Translations under genes and position numbers: made by a program
Notes under the pieces: model-generated
The model's database searches: none
Told to the model about the DNA's origin: nothing
Seen by the model: the letters and a program-made list of their open reading frames with translations, nothing else
Source: Saccharum officinarum
Taxonomy: Eukaryota; Streptophyta; Magnoliopsida; Poales; Poaceae
DNA: 64,000 nt
Assembly: GCA_020631735.1 (NCBI GenBank)
Contig: CM036170.1
Span: forward strand, 69,331,737-69,395,736
Direction of reading: 5' to 3'
Shown here: positions 1-10,829 of the stretch, piece by piece
How positions within the stretch are numbered: position 1 is the first letter of the stretch
Layout of the letters: the number at the start of each line of letters is the position of its first letter

Positions 1-1971
1 AAGCAAGCACACACTAGTATTCCGATGTCCTTTTCAGCATGCATGGATCATTGGGCACCCGTGCTTATGATATGCATTGAGTAAAAGCACGTATTGCGTC
101 ACCCAAATTCTATCAGTGGGGTTTCATGGACTTGCATTCAGATTCCACTAATACAGCACCTAGCTTGGTCGATCGGTGGCAAATCCCCACCAAAAAAATC
201 ACTTTATTGCATGAACTGACAGGACATTTGCGCATAACGTCTAATAGCTGATTGATTGATGGTATGGATCCATGAACATTTGTTTCGATACTTGTCGCCA
301 AGGCTGCATGCAGCCCTTCATTCCTTTTTCCTTTTTTTTATTTTCTATTTGTGTTACTTTTTTGTTCTTACTGTCACCTTTTAACCAAAGTTTCCTCCAA
401 AAAAACTCATCCAAAGTTGACTGACATATCTCGCGTAAAATTTCCCAAATTTTAAAGACTTGCTCCATATATAGGTTTAAAATATTAATTGATCCTTTTT
501 CGGCTGTGTCTCCTAAACTAGTAGTAACTGTTTGCTTGCTTATCATAGGATGCAGTTCTTCAACCGATAATGATATTTGAGGTATAAGATAACTGCTCTT
601 TGATTATTATTATTTTTCTATTACTACCGTCACCGCGCCACTTGTCTGATTGTGCTTTCATACGCATAAGGTGTCTAGATTCTAACAGTGGCAATTCACC
701 TGTCATGTTGCTGTTATCAGCGTCCGAAGCGATAGGCTAGACTGAATTTTCAGCGCATTACACGAAAAGCAACAAAAAGATCTGGTGGTGTGGTGCCCCA
801 TTTGTTAAGTTTTAATGCCAAATCTCATATCAGCTTTAATTACCTTTATATAATTAAGCATTAACCCGGTTGATTAGTAGTAACTTCGTTCGACACATCT
901 CTGCTGAGTGGAAGCGTACGTTACCGGAGCTGTTAGGTACCTGCACGGCAACTGTTGCTCCAGATTTCTTCGCAGAGCCGTGGTGAATGAATCTACCTGA
1001 TGCAGCTAGCGTCGTCGGGTGCTGCTGCGTCGTGCGCCAACGTTTCTCCACATAACCCTGCCTGTTGCGCAGAGGACAAAGGCATCCATCTCAGTTCTCA
1101 GGCTATATAGCTCTTTTCATCAAACTGAAACTCCTTTTTGCGACGATGCTTCCACACATGCTTTTGTGTTTGTGCGTACGTGCTGCTTTACGCCTACAGC
1201 GCCTTGATGCGTGCGTGCGATCGTAGCCGGATCGGATCGGAGTGGCTGACCTGACCAATCCATGGCGCCTCTAGGTCGTCGCCGCGGCTAGTCGATTCCT
1301 ACAAGGAGCCAAGCAGACGGGCGCAGGCCGGCGTCGCTCTCGTCGGTGGAAGAGGGAAATCATGGAGGCCACATTGTTGGGGACGGAGTCGTCAGAAAAG
1401 CAGGAGGGGGGAGGCAAAGGGCGCTTTCGTGCTTGCATGTTTGCTGTTGCTGTTGCTGCCGAACAAGGCTCCTCGACACCACATCCACCATGGCTACTAG
1501 TGCGTGTACGTTTGCTTGAGGTTTCCCTACTCAGATAGCACTGACGACTCAAAATGAGGCTGAAACTGCAAATCAAAATAGGAGGTCTTTTTAATTTAGT
1601 TCCCCCTTGGTCCATAGAATAATCTGGTGTGTTAGGTCGGTGTACGTCAGATAGGGAAATGGAGTTGCGAATGCAACAAGGAAAGAGATCTGGGGATCAG
1701 GCTAAGCAAGCCATGCGGATTTGTTTGCCTTGCGTTGCACTATTTATATTGTTGGGTCTGCTGCTCTCTTTCATATTTTATTTTTGATAAAGAACTTGCA
1801 ATAGTAGTACTTGCCAAAATTATATATGGGCCTCTGGTGGCTAGTCAGGAAGATCAATGTATACTACTGCTCCTGATTTTGCATATGATGATGAGAGTAA
1901 AAGGCATATGACCCCACAACCCAGAGGTAATATGCTGCCGATAAGAGAATGTCTGAACCATTCTGTTTAAT
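1..1971. other. Intergenic DNA, no gene recognised
   Basis: AT-rich at the left, with a GC-richer stretch around 1000-1600. Short open frames occur on both strands, but none shows a recognisable domain, a convincing splice structure or codon bias. This is the target sequence into which the LINE at 1987 inserted. Confidence 0.5.
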
Positions 1972-1986
1972 TACTTGTAAGAATTC
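1972..1986. repeat. LINE target-site duplication, left copy
   Basis: The 15-bp sequence TACTTGTAAGAATTC occurs here and again, identical, at 7269-7283 directly after a short A-rich tail. The neighbouring bases differ (G here, A at the right copy), so the exact direct repeat is 15 bp, as expected of target-primed reverse transcription. Confidence 0.93.
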
Positions 1987-2337
1987 GAACGGTGCGGGAG
2001 TAAGATGGCGTCTGAGATCCGAAATCTCCGGAATCAGAGACCGGCGATTGTGAAGGCGACTCCTCCCCCGATCCCGATCTAGACTGTCTCACCGACGTTT
2101 CTGGATCAGTTCCGCCGGTGTTTCTCCCTAGTTCACCGTTGTCCACGCTCCGCCCACTCGCCTCTGCCAGTGGCAGCCACCGCATATCGACGGTTAGCCA
2201 TTTCGGCGCCGTTGACCACAGATTTTGCGCTAGGGGTAAGCGCCGCTTAGGTTCCTAGGTCGGGTCTCGATTTGTGCGTGCTAGGGTTTACCCCGGTGCG
2301 TCACTTTATTTTTCTCCACTTGCCTTTCTGTCGATCA

Positions 2338-3543
2338 TGGCGATGCGAGGTAGGGGACGGTCTGGCCCGACCAGAGGACGTAACCTTAGTCCATCGGGGG
2401 AGGTGGACCCAAGCGTCGTCGACATGCTGGAGAACCTCCATCTGACTACTAAAGAGGAGGAACTCGCGGCGATCAGCGATTATGAGGAAGGAGAGGAAGG
2501 AAACGATGGTGCATGAGCATGCGCTAATAGGGAAGGTGCTTTCCCTGGTGGCGCTGCACGTGAACACTATCAAGGGGGCCATGAAACCTGCGTGGGGGAA
2601 CCCATTGGGACTGGAACTGCGGTCAATCGGCGAGAAGGGGCAGAATCTGTTTGTGGTGGATTTCGGATACCGCCAGGACATGATGCGTGCCCTAGAGGGG
2701 TCGCCGTGGATGGTTGGGAGACACGTTGTTGTTTTGCAACCCTATGATGAGTTGTTGAGGCCGTCAGAGATTGCCTTCGATGGGATGGGGATGTGGGTTC
2801 GCATTCTGAACCTTCCGCTTGGATGGATGAACGCTCATCGGGGTGAGCGTGCCATGAAACTCATTGGCAATGTTTGTCCAGATGGATGTGGACAAAGGAG
2901 GAAAAGCCAACGGAGCTTACTTGCGTGCGTGGGTTGCAGTAGAGGTTAACAAACCTTTTGCGACGTGGGGTGCTCTTGCAGACTGATAGGAATGGTAGCA
3001 AGGATTTGTTTGACCTGCAGTACGAGAAGCTTCCCTTCTACTGCATGTCTTGTGGAATCATGGGGCATTCTGAGCTAGAATGTGAGGTGCCGACGGCAAG
3101 GAATGCTTTGGGCAAATTGCCTTATGACATTAAACTCAGAGCCCTAGAAGACAAGAAGAAGAAGGTGCAAAGTTTTGCTACGGCTGCGACGGAGTCATTC
3201 GGGAGTGATTCATCTAGGCACTCAGGGTTCTCGCGCAGGACTGCAAAGAAGGATAACCATCAAAGTCAGTCTAGCACTGCCTCTGGAAGAGCTAGGGTGG
3301 ATGAAGAGGAGGTTCTCTCGCCACTCAAGGAAACTGGTGAGAAGAAGGCTGGCAAGGATGGCTTTGAAAGTGGGCAAGGGGCCTCTTGACCACTATTTCA
3401 GGAGAAAAAAGAACCCAGATGCACAAGCTCATCATCACAAAAGAAAAGCTAAGGGTGCGGGGGAGCCATCGGACGCTCCAGTCCTGGACAACCCAGCAGT
3501 TGGTGCGCTTGCTTTGGTGCCGTCGGGCCTAGTTAAAGACTGA
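2338..3543 (+). pseudogene. LINE ORF1 (RNA-binding, CCHC zinc knuckle), broken
   Basis: Starts at the ATG at 2338 (MAMRGRGRSG). Coding similarity then moves between frames near 2500, 2880 and 3380. The middle part (about 2510-2860) resembles the DUF4283 domain of plant LINE ORF1 proteins. A zinc knuckle of the form C-x2-C-x4-H-x4-C follows at about 3040-3085 (CMSCGIMGHSELEC). The C-terminal part is basic and carries PLDHYFRRKK, common near the end of these proteins. The family role is binding element RNA to form the ribonucleoprotein. It cannot make an intact product. Confidence 0.82.
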
Positions 3544-3680
3544 GTGTCCCAAAGGACTGGAGACCTTGTTGAGGGCAGCAAGGAGTTTGTTGAGTTGCTG
3601 AAGAAGCAACGCTTGTCCCAACCTATTGAAAACACTGCGAGATCAGCGATGTCTGCGCCTGACAGCCCCCACCGGGCACA

Positions 3681-4440
3681 ATGAATATCTTAAGCGTGAA
3701 TTGTCGGGGCTGCGGCCAGCCCGAGGCAGTTCAGGAACTCCGCCTGTTGGTAGAGGTGAAGAGGCCCGTGGTGGTGTTCTTGATGGAAACGAGGATAGGG
3801 GAGAAGTGTGCCCTTGGCTTGCAATGTAACCTTGGCTTTCCTAATGCCATTGTTCTCAAGTCGGAGGGTTTGAGTGGTGGCTTGATGCTGCTTTGGTAGC
3901 GAGTGTGGTGGTTGCTGAGCTAAGTAAGTCGAAGTCGCACATTGATGTCCTCTTGTCTTGTGAAAACTTGAGGATCTCGCAATGGAGGTTGACGGGATTC
4001 TATGGGGAGCCGTGTCGAGATCGTCGTAAGGAGAGCTGGTACATCTTGAGATTCCTGAGAGCACAGTCTAATTCCCCTTGGCTGTGCTTGGGAGACTTCA
4101 ACGAGGTGTTGCTAGCGAAGGAGCAAATTGGTGGTAATGACAGAGAGGCCTAGCAGATGGTGGCCTTCTAGGATGCCGTCAATGACTGCCACCTGACGGA
4201 CCCTGGCTACCATGGTCTCCCGTACACGTGGGACAACCGGCAGGATGCTGCTTGGAATGTTAAGGTCCGCCTAGATCGAGCTTTTGGAGACAATAGGTTT
4301 CTGGATGTTATGGGAGGATCAGAAGTCTTCCATGTGCCTCTAGCCGAGTTGGACCATTGTGGTATTTTTATGGAGATGAGAGAAAAGAGACCGCCTGGTC
4401 GACGTCGGGGTTGGAGGAAACTTAAACCTTTCCTGTACAG
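3681..4440 (+). pseudogene. LINE ORF2 N-terminus: AP-type endonuclease, broken
   Basis: The ATG at 3681 opens with MNILSVNCRGCG, the usual start of plant L1 ORF2 (the Asn is a metal-site residue). METRIG follows, then after a stop near 3897 GFYGEP, CLGDFNEVL, RLDRAF and DHCGI, all apurinic-endonuclease signature motifs in the right order. Stops at about 3897 and 4151 and at least one frame change break it. The family enzyme nicks target DNA to prime reverse transcription. Confidence 0.85.
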
Positions 4441-4535
4441 AACATGTGGAAGAACCATGAAGAGTATATGGAGTTTGTTAATTAGTCATGGGATCCAAGA
4501 CCCAGCACTAGTGACTTATCTACTGTTGTGTCTGC

Positions 4536-4779
4536 AACAAAAAAGGCCAAGTGGCCTAGTTGTAGTCGGGTGGCGACCGTGTGAACCTCTGAATAATCCC
4601 ACCTTGCTTAGCTTGGGAGGAGGAAGCCACCTTAAAAGAGGGAGCCACCCTTTCCCTATCAGACTAGTCTTTTAGGGACATTGGGCCTTTCCCCGAGTGG
4701 GTGTGCATAAGAACTGTTGGGGTCCGGGCAACCTTAATTTATTGGGCCTCGGCCAACCCCACCTGGGTCGGATGTATCA
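4536..4779 (+). repeat. TRIM-like element, left terminal repeat
   Basis: 244-bp copy matching 4861-5104 with only a few substitutions. It ends GATGTATCA, followed two bases later by the tRNA-Met-like primer-binding site. Confidence 0.75.
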
Positions 4780-4860
4780 TTTGGTATCGGAGCTGGGCCC
4801 TTGTTTAAGAAGGTGGGAATGATGAGGACATCCTCCACTATTACCCGCTGGCAAAGACGC

Positions 4861-5104
4861 AACAAAAAATGCCAAGTGGCCTAGTTGTAGTCGGGTGGCG
4901 ACCGTGTGAGCCTCTGAATAATCCCACCTTGCTTAGCTTGAGAGGAGGAAGCCACCTTAAAAGAGAGAGCCACCCTTTCCCTATCAGACTAGTCTTTTAG
5001 GGACATTGGGCCTTTCCCCGAGTGGGTGTGCATAAGAACTGTTGGGGTCCGGACAACCTTAATTTATTGGGCCTCGGCCAACCCCACCTGGGCCGGATGT
5101 ATCA
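4861..5104 (+). repeat. TRIM-like element, right terminal repeat
   Basis: Second 244-bp copy, again ending GATGTATCA, after which the LINE ORF2 frame resumes. Confidence 0.75.
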
Positions 5105-7208
5105 GTATGCTCTTTTGGCTTTACAAAACTCTTTGAAGACCTGGGACACGGACATTTTTGGCTCGGTTAAGCAGCAGGTAAAGAGCCTGAGAGCTAAACT
5201 AGAGGCGGATAGGAGTAGCACCCTGTCCCGAGGACCTACGGACAGGGAACGACAATTTGTGGCCACGTTGGGGAAGGTGTTGGCACGTGAAGAAACTATG
5301 GAATGACAGTGATCGAGAATTGCTTAAAACATTGGGCCCTTATATATATATATCAAGAGGTGTATGGATGAGTACGAAAGCACCTTGGATTTCTCATCTC
5401 CTTTTTGTTGACGATTGTTTGATTTTCACTCAAGCATCAAAAAGGGGAGCCGAGCGTGTTGCCTCAATCCTGATGATTATAACAAAGGATCAGGCCAATT
5501 GGTGAATAAACAAAAATCAGCAATCTTCTTTAGCCCCAACTATGAACAAGAGTGTAAACAAGAAGTACAAGCAATTCTACAAATTCCGAATGAAGCGCTT
5601 GGTGAAAGATATTTGGGCCTACCCACTTCAGCAGGGCGGGGTGCTCCCAATGCTTTCAACTATGTGTCGGCCCGGGTGAGGGGTTTTGTAAGAGGTTAGG
5701 TAGAGAAGAACTTGAGTTGTGCGGCGCGAGAGGTGCTGCTGAAGGCTAATGCACAATCAGTGCCTACAAACCCGATGATGTGCTTCAAATTGCCTCCTGT
5801 GGATTGCCGAAAGCTGACAACGGCTGTGTCGAATTACTGGTGGGGCAGCTCCCTGGACAACCATAAAATTCATTGGCTGCGGTGGAACGATAAAAGTGCC
5901 AGGTGGGTATTGGCTTCAGAGATTTCTCACTTTTTAATCAAGCAATGCTAGGCAAGCAAGGGTGGAGGCTGATGATAGTGCCAGGTGGGTATTGGCTTCA
6001 GAGATTTCTCACTTTTTAATCAAGCAATGCTTGGCAGCTGTTGAACAGGTGCAGGATCTTTTCGTCCCTAGTACGTGTGTTTGGGATGAGCGGCTCGTGC
6101 ATCGATCGTTTGTGGAACTAGAGGCGGCGGAAATTCTAGAAATCAAGCCTGGAATGTCTTTGGTATCTGATGTTCGGGCTTGGGCGTTTGAGAAGCATGG
6201 GCAATATTCGGTCCGCTCGGCTTACAAACTGCTCAAGGACGAGCAAGCGGCGACGGCCATGGCCGCGACAGTGAAACCGGGGCCTCCAGGGAACGCCAAC
6301 ACTGGCAAACGGTCTGGAAGCTGGATGTACCACCGAAGGTTCGTGTTTTCTGGCGGCGGGTGTTGCACAATTCGCTGCCATCAAAGTTTGAGTTGAAAAG
6401 AAGGCATGCCGCCAAGGAGAGCTTTTGTGAGTATTGTGGTGATCCAGAAGAAACCTTGTATCATGTAGCAATCCAATGTCCGATGGCTAGAAGATTCTGG
6501 GCAGAAGTAAAAAAGGTTGAGGGGTGACAATTCCAAATTTTCACCAAAGTACATGGGCAACGGATGTGCTGCAGCCAGAGTTTTGTAATTCCAGGACAAC
6601 TGCGTTGGTGGTATGTGGTGCCTGGACGCTATGGACAGGCCGAAATGCAAGAAGGCATGGGCACAAAGTTTGGGAACCTGGAGCAGTGGTGCGATTCGTT
6701 TCAACACCGCTGGAGGAGCTTGCATTGCTAAAGGTGCCAAAGGAACCAAGGCTACCCAGGAGACCGGAGAAGTGGAGATGCCCGGAGGAGGGGTGGGTCG
6801 AAGGTGAACACTGATGCAGGCTTTGACACTTCGGCTTGTTTGGGAAGCTGCAGTGTGGTGATACGTGATCATACCGGCCTGGTGAAGGCTGCAGCGGCAC
6901 GGTGGCTTGTGGCGGCCAAGGAAGGGCTTGAGCTTGCGGCGGAAAATGGCTATGACAAAGTTATCCTTGAGGTTGATTGCAGTGGCCTGGAGACGCTGCT
7001 AGATGATGATGATGATGGTATGAGATCGGCTATCGGGGGCGTTTGTTTCGATATTACAGAGCTAGGCAGGAGTTTTGTCGACTTTCATGTTGCGTGGGTG
7101 CGTAAGGAAGCTAACTCGGTAGCCTATTGCTGTGCATGTATGGTGTCGGCCACCGAGAGCGCTATTTTTTATGGCTCGACTATATCCCGGATTGGTTGTC
7201 GGGATTAG
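5105..7208 (+). pseudogene. LINE ORF2 C-terminal half: RT remnant, zinc-binding region, RNase H
   Basis: Frames in order: LQNSLKTWDTDIFGSVKQQ (pre-RT region, about 5110-5300); an abrupt jump near 5330 to SHLLFVDDCLIF (about 5394-5430), the RT palm motif with FVDD; SAIFFSPN and GERYLGLPTSAGRG; the zf-RVT-like region with FCEYCGDPEETLYHV (about 6420-6470); and an RNase H domain from about 6804 (KVNTDAGF, then ILEVDCSGLE). The first several hundred RT residues between the pre-RT region and FVDD are missing. Frameshifts and stops are numerous. Confidence 0.83.
5895..6031 (+). repeat. 55-bp direct duplication inside the LINE
   Basis: Positions 5895-5949 recur as 5977-6031 with no mismatch seen, separated by 27 bp. 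It disrupts ORF2 downstream of the RT motif and is probably a local replication or repair duplication. Confidence 0.9.
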
Positions 7209-7268
7209 CAGCCGCTGTTTGTACTCCTGTTATTGATTAATGGAAGCTCTGTATAATGCCAAAAAAAA

Positions 7269-7283
7269 TACTTGTAAGAATTC
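7269..7283. repeat. LINE target-site duplication, right copy
   Basis: TACTTGTAAGAATTC, identical to 1972-1986, directly following the A-rich LINE tail. Confidence 0.93.
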
Positions 7284-8660
7284 AATCATTGGATCACACT
7301 TGAGAGTATGCTTTACCATGATGATATGTGAATATGATCATTTCCAACTTCCAAGCGCAGAACCTAGTACTACTGTGTGCATATAATATAATAGCCTAAA
7401 AGCTTAATCCTCGTGAACTAATGAATCTCCCTCAGAAGCCATCGTGCATCCACTATATATTCCACTGTATGGAATGGACGAATACGCTACGCACAGTAAC
7501 CTTCGTGGTCGGCTGCCATGCGACGCGGCGCAGTCCAATCCAATCACGGACGGCATGCAGCCCGGCGAGCCAAAAGTGCGCCGCGGGAGCCCCCGGCCGG
7601 CCCCGGCGAACGAAGGCCAGGCGCCCTCTCGATGGAAACCCGCCAGTGCAGTGCAGCATGATTGCGTCTCGCACCCAGTCGTAGGACAGCCAAGCATCGG
7701 GGGCGCCGGACTGGACCGCTCGGCCACCCGCGGCCGGGCTAGAACTGCGCTGATGCGCGGGCCGACACGCACGCGATGGAGGCATGGAGCTCGCCCGGTC
7801 GGCCCCTGGCCGGGCCCGCGTGTGGCTGTGCTCCTCTTTGCGACTTGCGAGCCCGCTCGAAGGCGCGATAGGCCGGCAGGCGCCCGACTAGCCCAACCCG
7901 GCGACATCAGGCGTTGTTGCCCCAGGGCCAGGGGCAACCGCAACCGCGGTGGGGGCTGCTCCAGGGGAATTATTGGGAGGCGCTGTCGGCTTCCGTGGGT
8001 GCAGCCGGGGAGACGCTGTTGCTGAAGCGTCGTTTGATTTGTTGGTGACTGTCGTTGGTTTACGCTGGGAGCCTGGGAATGGGGTGCGCGTCTGCAGTGG
8101 AGCGCACACCCTCCTCTCTCAGTAACTCTAGCATCAACAGTCACATGCAGCACTAAGTAGCCAGCCAACATCGTGGGGAGTTCTGGACCAAATTCATGAC
8201 TCGCTACTGAGGTGGCTAGTGCGGGTATGTGACAAACACGCACGTAGCTACATGTGGACCCAGGAGACAGCACACGTCGGGTACTCGGCACTGGCCATAC
8301 TCCAGAATTAGCGCTGTCGGCTTCCGTGGTGCAGAGACGCTGTTGCTGAGCGTAGTTCCTGCGTTGGTTTACGCTGGGAGCCTGGGAATGGGGTGCGCGT
8401 CTGCAGTGGAGCGCACAGCCTCTCTCAGTCTCTCTCAACAGTGGCAGCACCGCAGCACAGGGAGCCAGCCACACAGTAGGGTGTTGCTGATCTGATCCAC
8501 ATGCGTACTCTATGTGACAAACACGTAAGTAGCTTGTGTGACAGGAACAGTACACGTCTACTAGGCACTGGCCATAGATAGCGCCCGGTGGAGCTCCTAG
8601 CTAGTTCCTGCGTGCAGGGTGAGAATGACGCGGCACATCCACACATTATTGACAATCGGT
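7284..8660. other. GC-rich non-coding segment with an internal duplication
   Basis: GC-rich from about 7540. A unit of about 300 bp (7980-8300) is repeated in diverged, gapped form at 8311-8577; both copies start GCGCTGTCGGCTTCCGTGG and share GCCTGGGAATGGGGTGCGCG. A 383-residue open frame runs antisense through both units (7404-8555) but has no domain and itself repeats, so it is probably an effect of base composition. No gene assigned. Confidence 0.55.
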
Positions 8661-9711
8661 AGCATCATTGTCAGCAAGGCGGCAAGTCGTCCTTTTCCTT
8701 CAGATTCAGAAGAAGGAGAAAAGGAAAAGGAAACTGTTACAAGCTGTGAAGCCCATCGCTGCATTATTATTGCTTGAGCCGACTTACAGGGGTAAACGGC
8801 CTTTTTCGTATGCTTACGTGGGCTGTTTCTTATTTACATCTGGGCCTCCATTATACACCACACTATTTATGATGCCAAACGCAACCGAAGGCTGCTTTCC
8901 ATGAGCGGTTCCAACGACGGGAGTTTTCTAAGCAGAATAACTCAACTACCGCTGAGCCTCAATTTTGTTGACCGTTTCAATTTTAAATTTATTTTTATGT
9001 TTAGTTTTAGTTATTATAGAATTATCAAAGTGACTATTTCAGAACTTCCATCTGTGGATTGGATTATCAAAGTGTGTTTCAGTCCTTGAACTTTTATTTT
9101 CAACACCATCGTGCCTCGCTAGCTCGAGCACTGCCCGTGATTGGAGATAAAAAAAAAATCACATAAAAACACCATTAGTGGATGATCTAAAAGTTCTTTA
9201 GCAGCCATTAATGATCCTAATGTTATTTTAACATTACCATATAATGGTTCCGCTTACATATATACTACATTGTTTTTGTGGGAGTAACTAAAACTGCTAT
9301 AAATGCTATTTAGTACCAAGAGAACACATTGATGAATTAGAGCAACAATAGATCTATAAATTTTCCCTTAGCTATTTCTAGCATTAGGCTCAACTAATTA
9401 CTGATTGTGAAAAAATAATTATCTATAAGTTAAAAATTATACTTAGTTACAATAAAAATAAAATCATTTAAATATGGTTGTAAATAAATATCAAAAGTGT
9501 GCTATCTGACTCAATAGCCAGGGACGATGCGTCCCTAGGTCTTAATGTCGTCCGTCTCTAATCACGCGAGGTCCTGGAGCTAAACTGGTGTGACATCATG
9601 ATGTTCCACGTAGACAGTGGCAGGGATGAAGTTGATTCGAAAAGAAAAATTTATGAACTAACATACACTTTGGTAGAGCGTTGATGAAATTGAGTCTAGA
9701 ATATAAAATAC
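8661..9711. other. AT-rich intergenic DNA, no gene recognised
   Basis: No credible coding sequence. Part of it (about 9075-9290) is a diverged copy of 10830-11075. Confidence 0.5.
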
Positions 9712-9833
9712 ACTTTGGTTCGCTTTGCTGAAAAATACAAGTTGAAAAGTGTTGTTCGCTGATTTATTGTGAAAGAAAAACAATGTTCCTTCATTAAAAA
9801 AAGTACGACCGAAAAGATAAGCGAACAGGGCCT
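9712..9833. mobile_element. Possible short MITE
   Basis: Imperfect terminal inverted repeats: CTTTGGTTCGCTT at the left, and AAGCGAACAGGGCC at the right when the left is read in reverse complement. The interior is AT-rich and non-coding. No clear TSD, so the ends are uncertain. Confidence 0.4.
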
Positions 9834-9934
9834 AAAATGGTTACTTGATAGTTCTAAGATGAAACTAAACTAAAAACTTAAAAAGAAAATTGAGGACTGA
9901 ATTTATGATTAGAAGGTTCAGATATGAAACTAAA

Positions 9935-10150
9935 GGGGTGTTTGGTTGGAGGAGTTAAAGTTTAACAAACACTGTAGCACTTTTGTCTTATTTGACAAAA
10001 AGTTTCAAATCTTGGACTAATTAGGCTTAATAGATTCGTCTCGTAAATTACTCCTAATCTGTGCCGACATGCATGTAATTAGTCTACATTTAGTAGGGAA
10101 CATTGATATGATGGGAGTTAAATTTTAACTCCTGGAAACCAAACAAGCCC
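9935..10150. mobile_element. Tourist-like MITE (216 bp)
   Basis: Terminal inverted repeats GGGGTGTTTGGTTGG and (right end, reversed) GGGCTTGTTTGGTTT. Flanks TAAA at 9931-9934 and 10151-10154 contain the TAA target duplication usual for PIF/Harbinger MITEs. The interior has the conserved TAATTAGGCTTAATAG and TTCGTCTCG segments seen in other MITEs of this window. Confidence 0.82.
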
Positions 10151-10300
10151 TAAACTTGGAAAGATACTCCAGTTGATAGACCAAGATGACTGTTGAGCCA
10201 GTTTTTTTGCCCGTCACTCTTTTCTGTTGTACTGTATACTTGTAGTATGTGTGCAGGTGCTGCGCAGAGAGTAGCACAGCTGCACGGGCAGCATCCATGC

Positions 10301-10380
10301 CATGCCCAGAGCCCAACAACAGGTAGCATTCATGCCCAGAGCCCAACAACAGGTAGCATTCATGCCCAGAGCCCAACAAC
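10301..10380. repeat. 30-bp tandem repeat (2.7 copies)
   Basis: Unit CATGCCCAGAGCCCAACAAC plus GGTAGCATT-type spacer, repeated at 10301, 10331 and 10361 without visible mismatches. The duplicate locus at 11227 has a single unit, so expansion followed the duplication. Confidence 0.9.
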
Positions 10381-10829
10381 CACGTACGGCGACCTTGTCA
10401 CATACCAGTCCACAGATCACTAGCGTACCAGAAGCTGAAGACATGGCGCGTTCACGTACACAACAAAGCTCTCCTAAAAAAAAGAAAAAAAAAACGTACA
10501 CGACTGCGTGGCACCCGATGTGGACCTGAACTCTCTCGGCGACTCGGCGCAATGCCAGTTGAAACGCGAAAACCACAGGGACTCACATGTGCCGCTCATT
10601 CTAGTCACCGTGGTGTGCACCAGTCCTCAGACCAGATCCCTCATTCAACCTCGACATCGATCCGGAAATCTTGCAATATCTAATCATCGACGTGCGACCT
10701 ACTAAAAAAAGCAAACAATCAAAATAATCACAGAATTAGCGGAAGATTCACGATCACAAAATTAGCAACCAGCTTATTTTTAGGCTTAGAATCATCCTAT
10801 AACTACTAAACTAACCAAGGAGATTATTT

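Larger units (their letters stand above)
4536..5104 (+). mobile_element. TRIM-like miniature LTR element inside the LINE
   Basis: Two direct repeats of 244 bp (4536-4779 and 4861-5104), almost identical, flank only 81 bp. Directly after the first repeat is TGGTATCGGAGC (from 4782), close to the initiator-Met tRNA primer-binding site used by many plant LTR elements. No coding capacity. Flanks GTCTGC (4530-4535) and GTATGC (5105-5110) could be a TSD with one mismatch. The LINE reading frame resumes directly after it, which fits an insertion. The repeat starts with an A-rich run rather than canonical TG, so the left boundary may be a few bases off. Confidence 0.72.
1987..7268 (+). mobile_element. 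L1-type LINE, full-length but decayed
   Basis: Non-LTR retrotransposon lying between two copies of a 15-bp TSD and ending in an A-rich tail (about 7260-7268). Order: 5' UTR, ORF1 with a CCHC knuckle, endonuclease, reverse-transcriptase remnant with an FVDD motif, zf-RVT-like zinc-binding region, C-terminal RNase H. This order is typical of plant L1 elements. Many stops and frame changes, a TRIM-like insertion (4536-5104), a large deletion inside the RT and a 55-bp direct duplication make it inactive. At about 5.3 kb including the 569-bp insertion, it is shorter than an intact plant L1, as expected from the RT loss. Confidence 0.9.
9075..10620. repeat. Ancestral repeat, copy 1
   Basis: Several blocks match copy 2 in the same order: 9075-9290 with 10830-11075 (both contain TGGAGATAAAA, then ACTACATTGTTTTT), 10250-10430 with 11150-11310 (GAGCCCAACNACCACGTACG), and 10540-10600 with 29945-30000 (AATGCCAGT, then AAACGCGAAAA). 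Copy 1 also holds the MITEs at 9712 and 9935. Identity is low, so the duplication is old or this is a dispersed repeat family. Confidence 0.6.

Noticed and set aside
7404..8555. 383-codon antisense open frame as a gene
   Set aside because: No domain; it runs through a duplicated GC-rich segment and its own sequence repeats, as a composition effect would.
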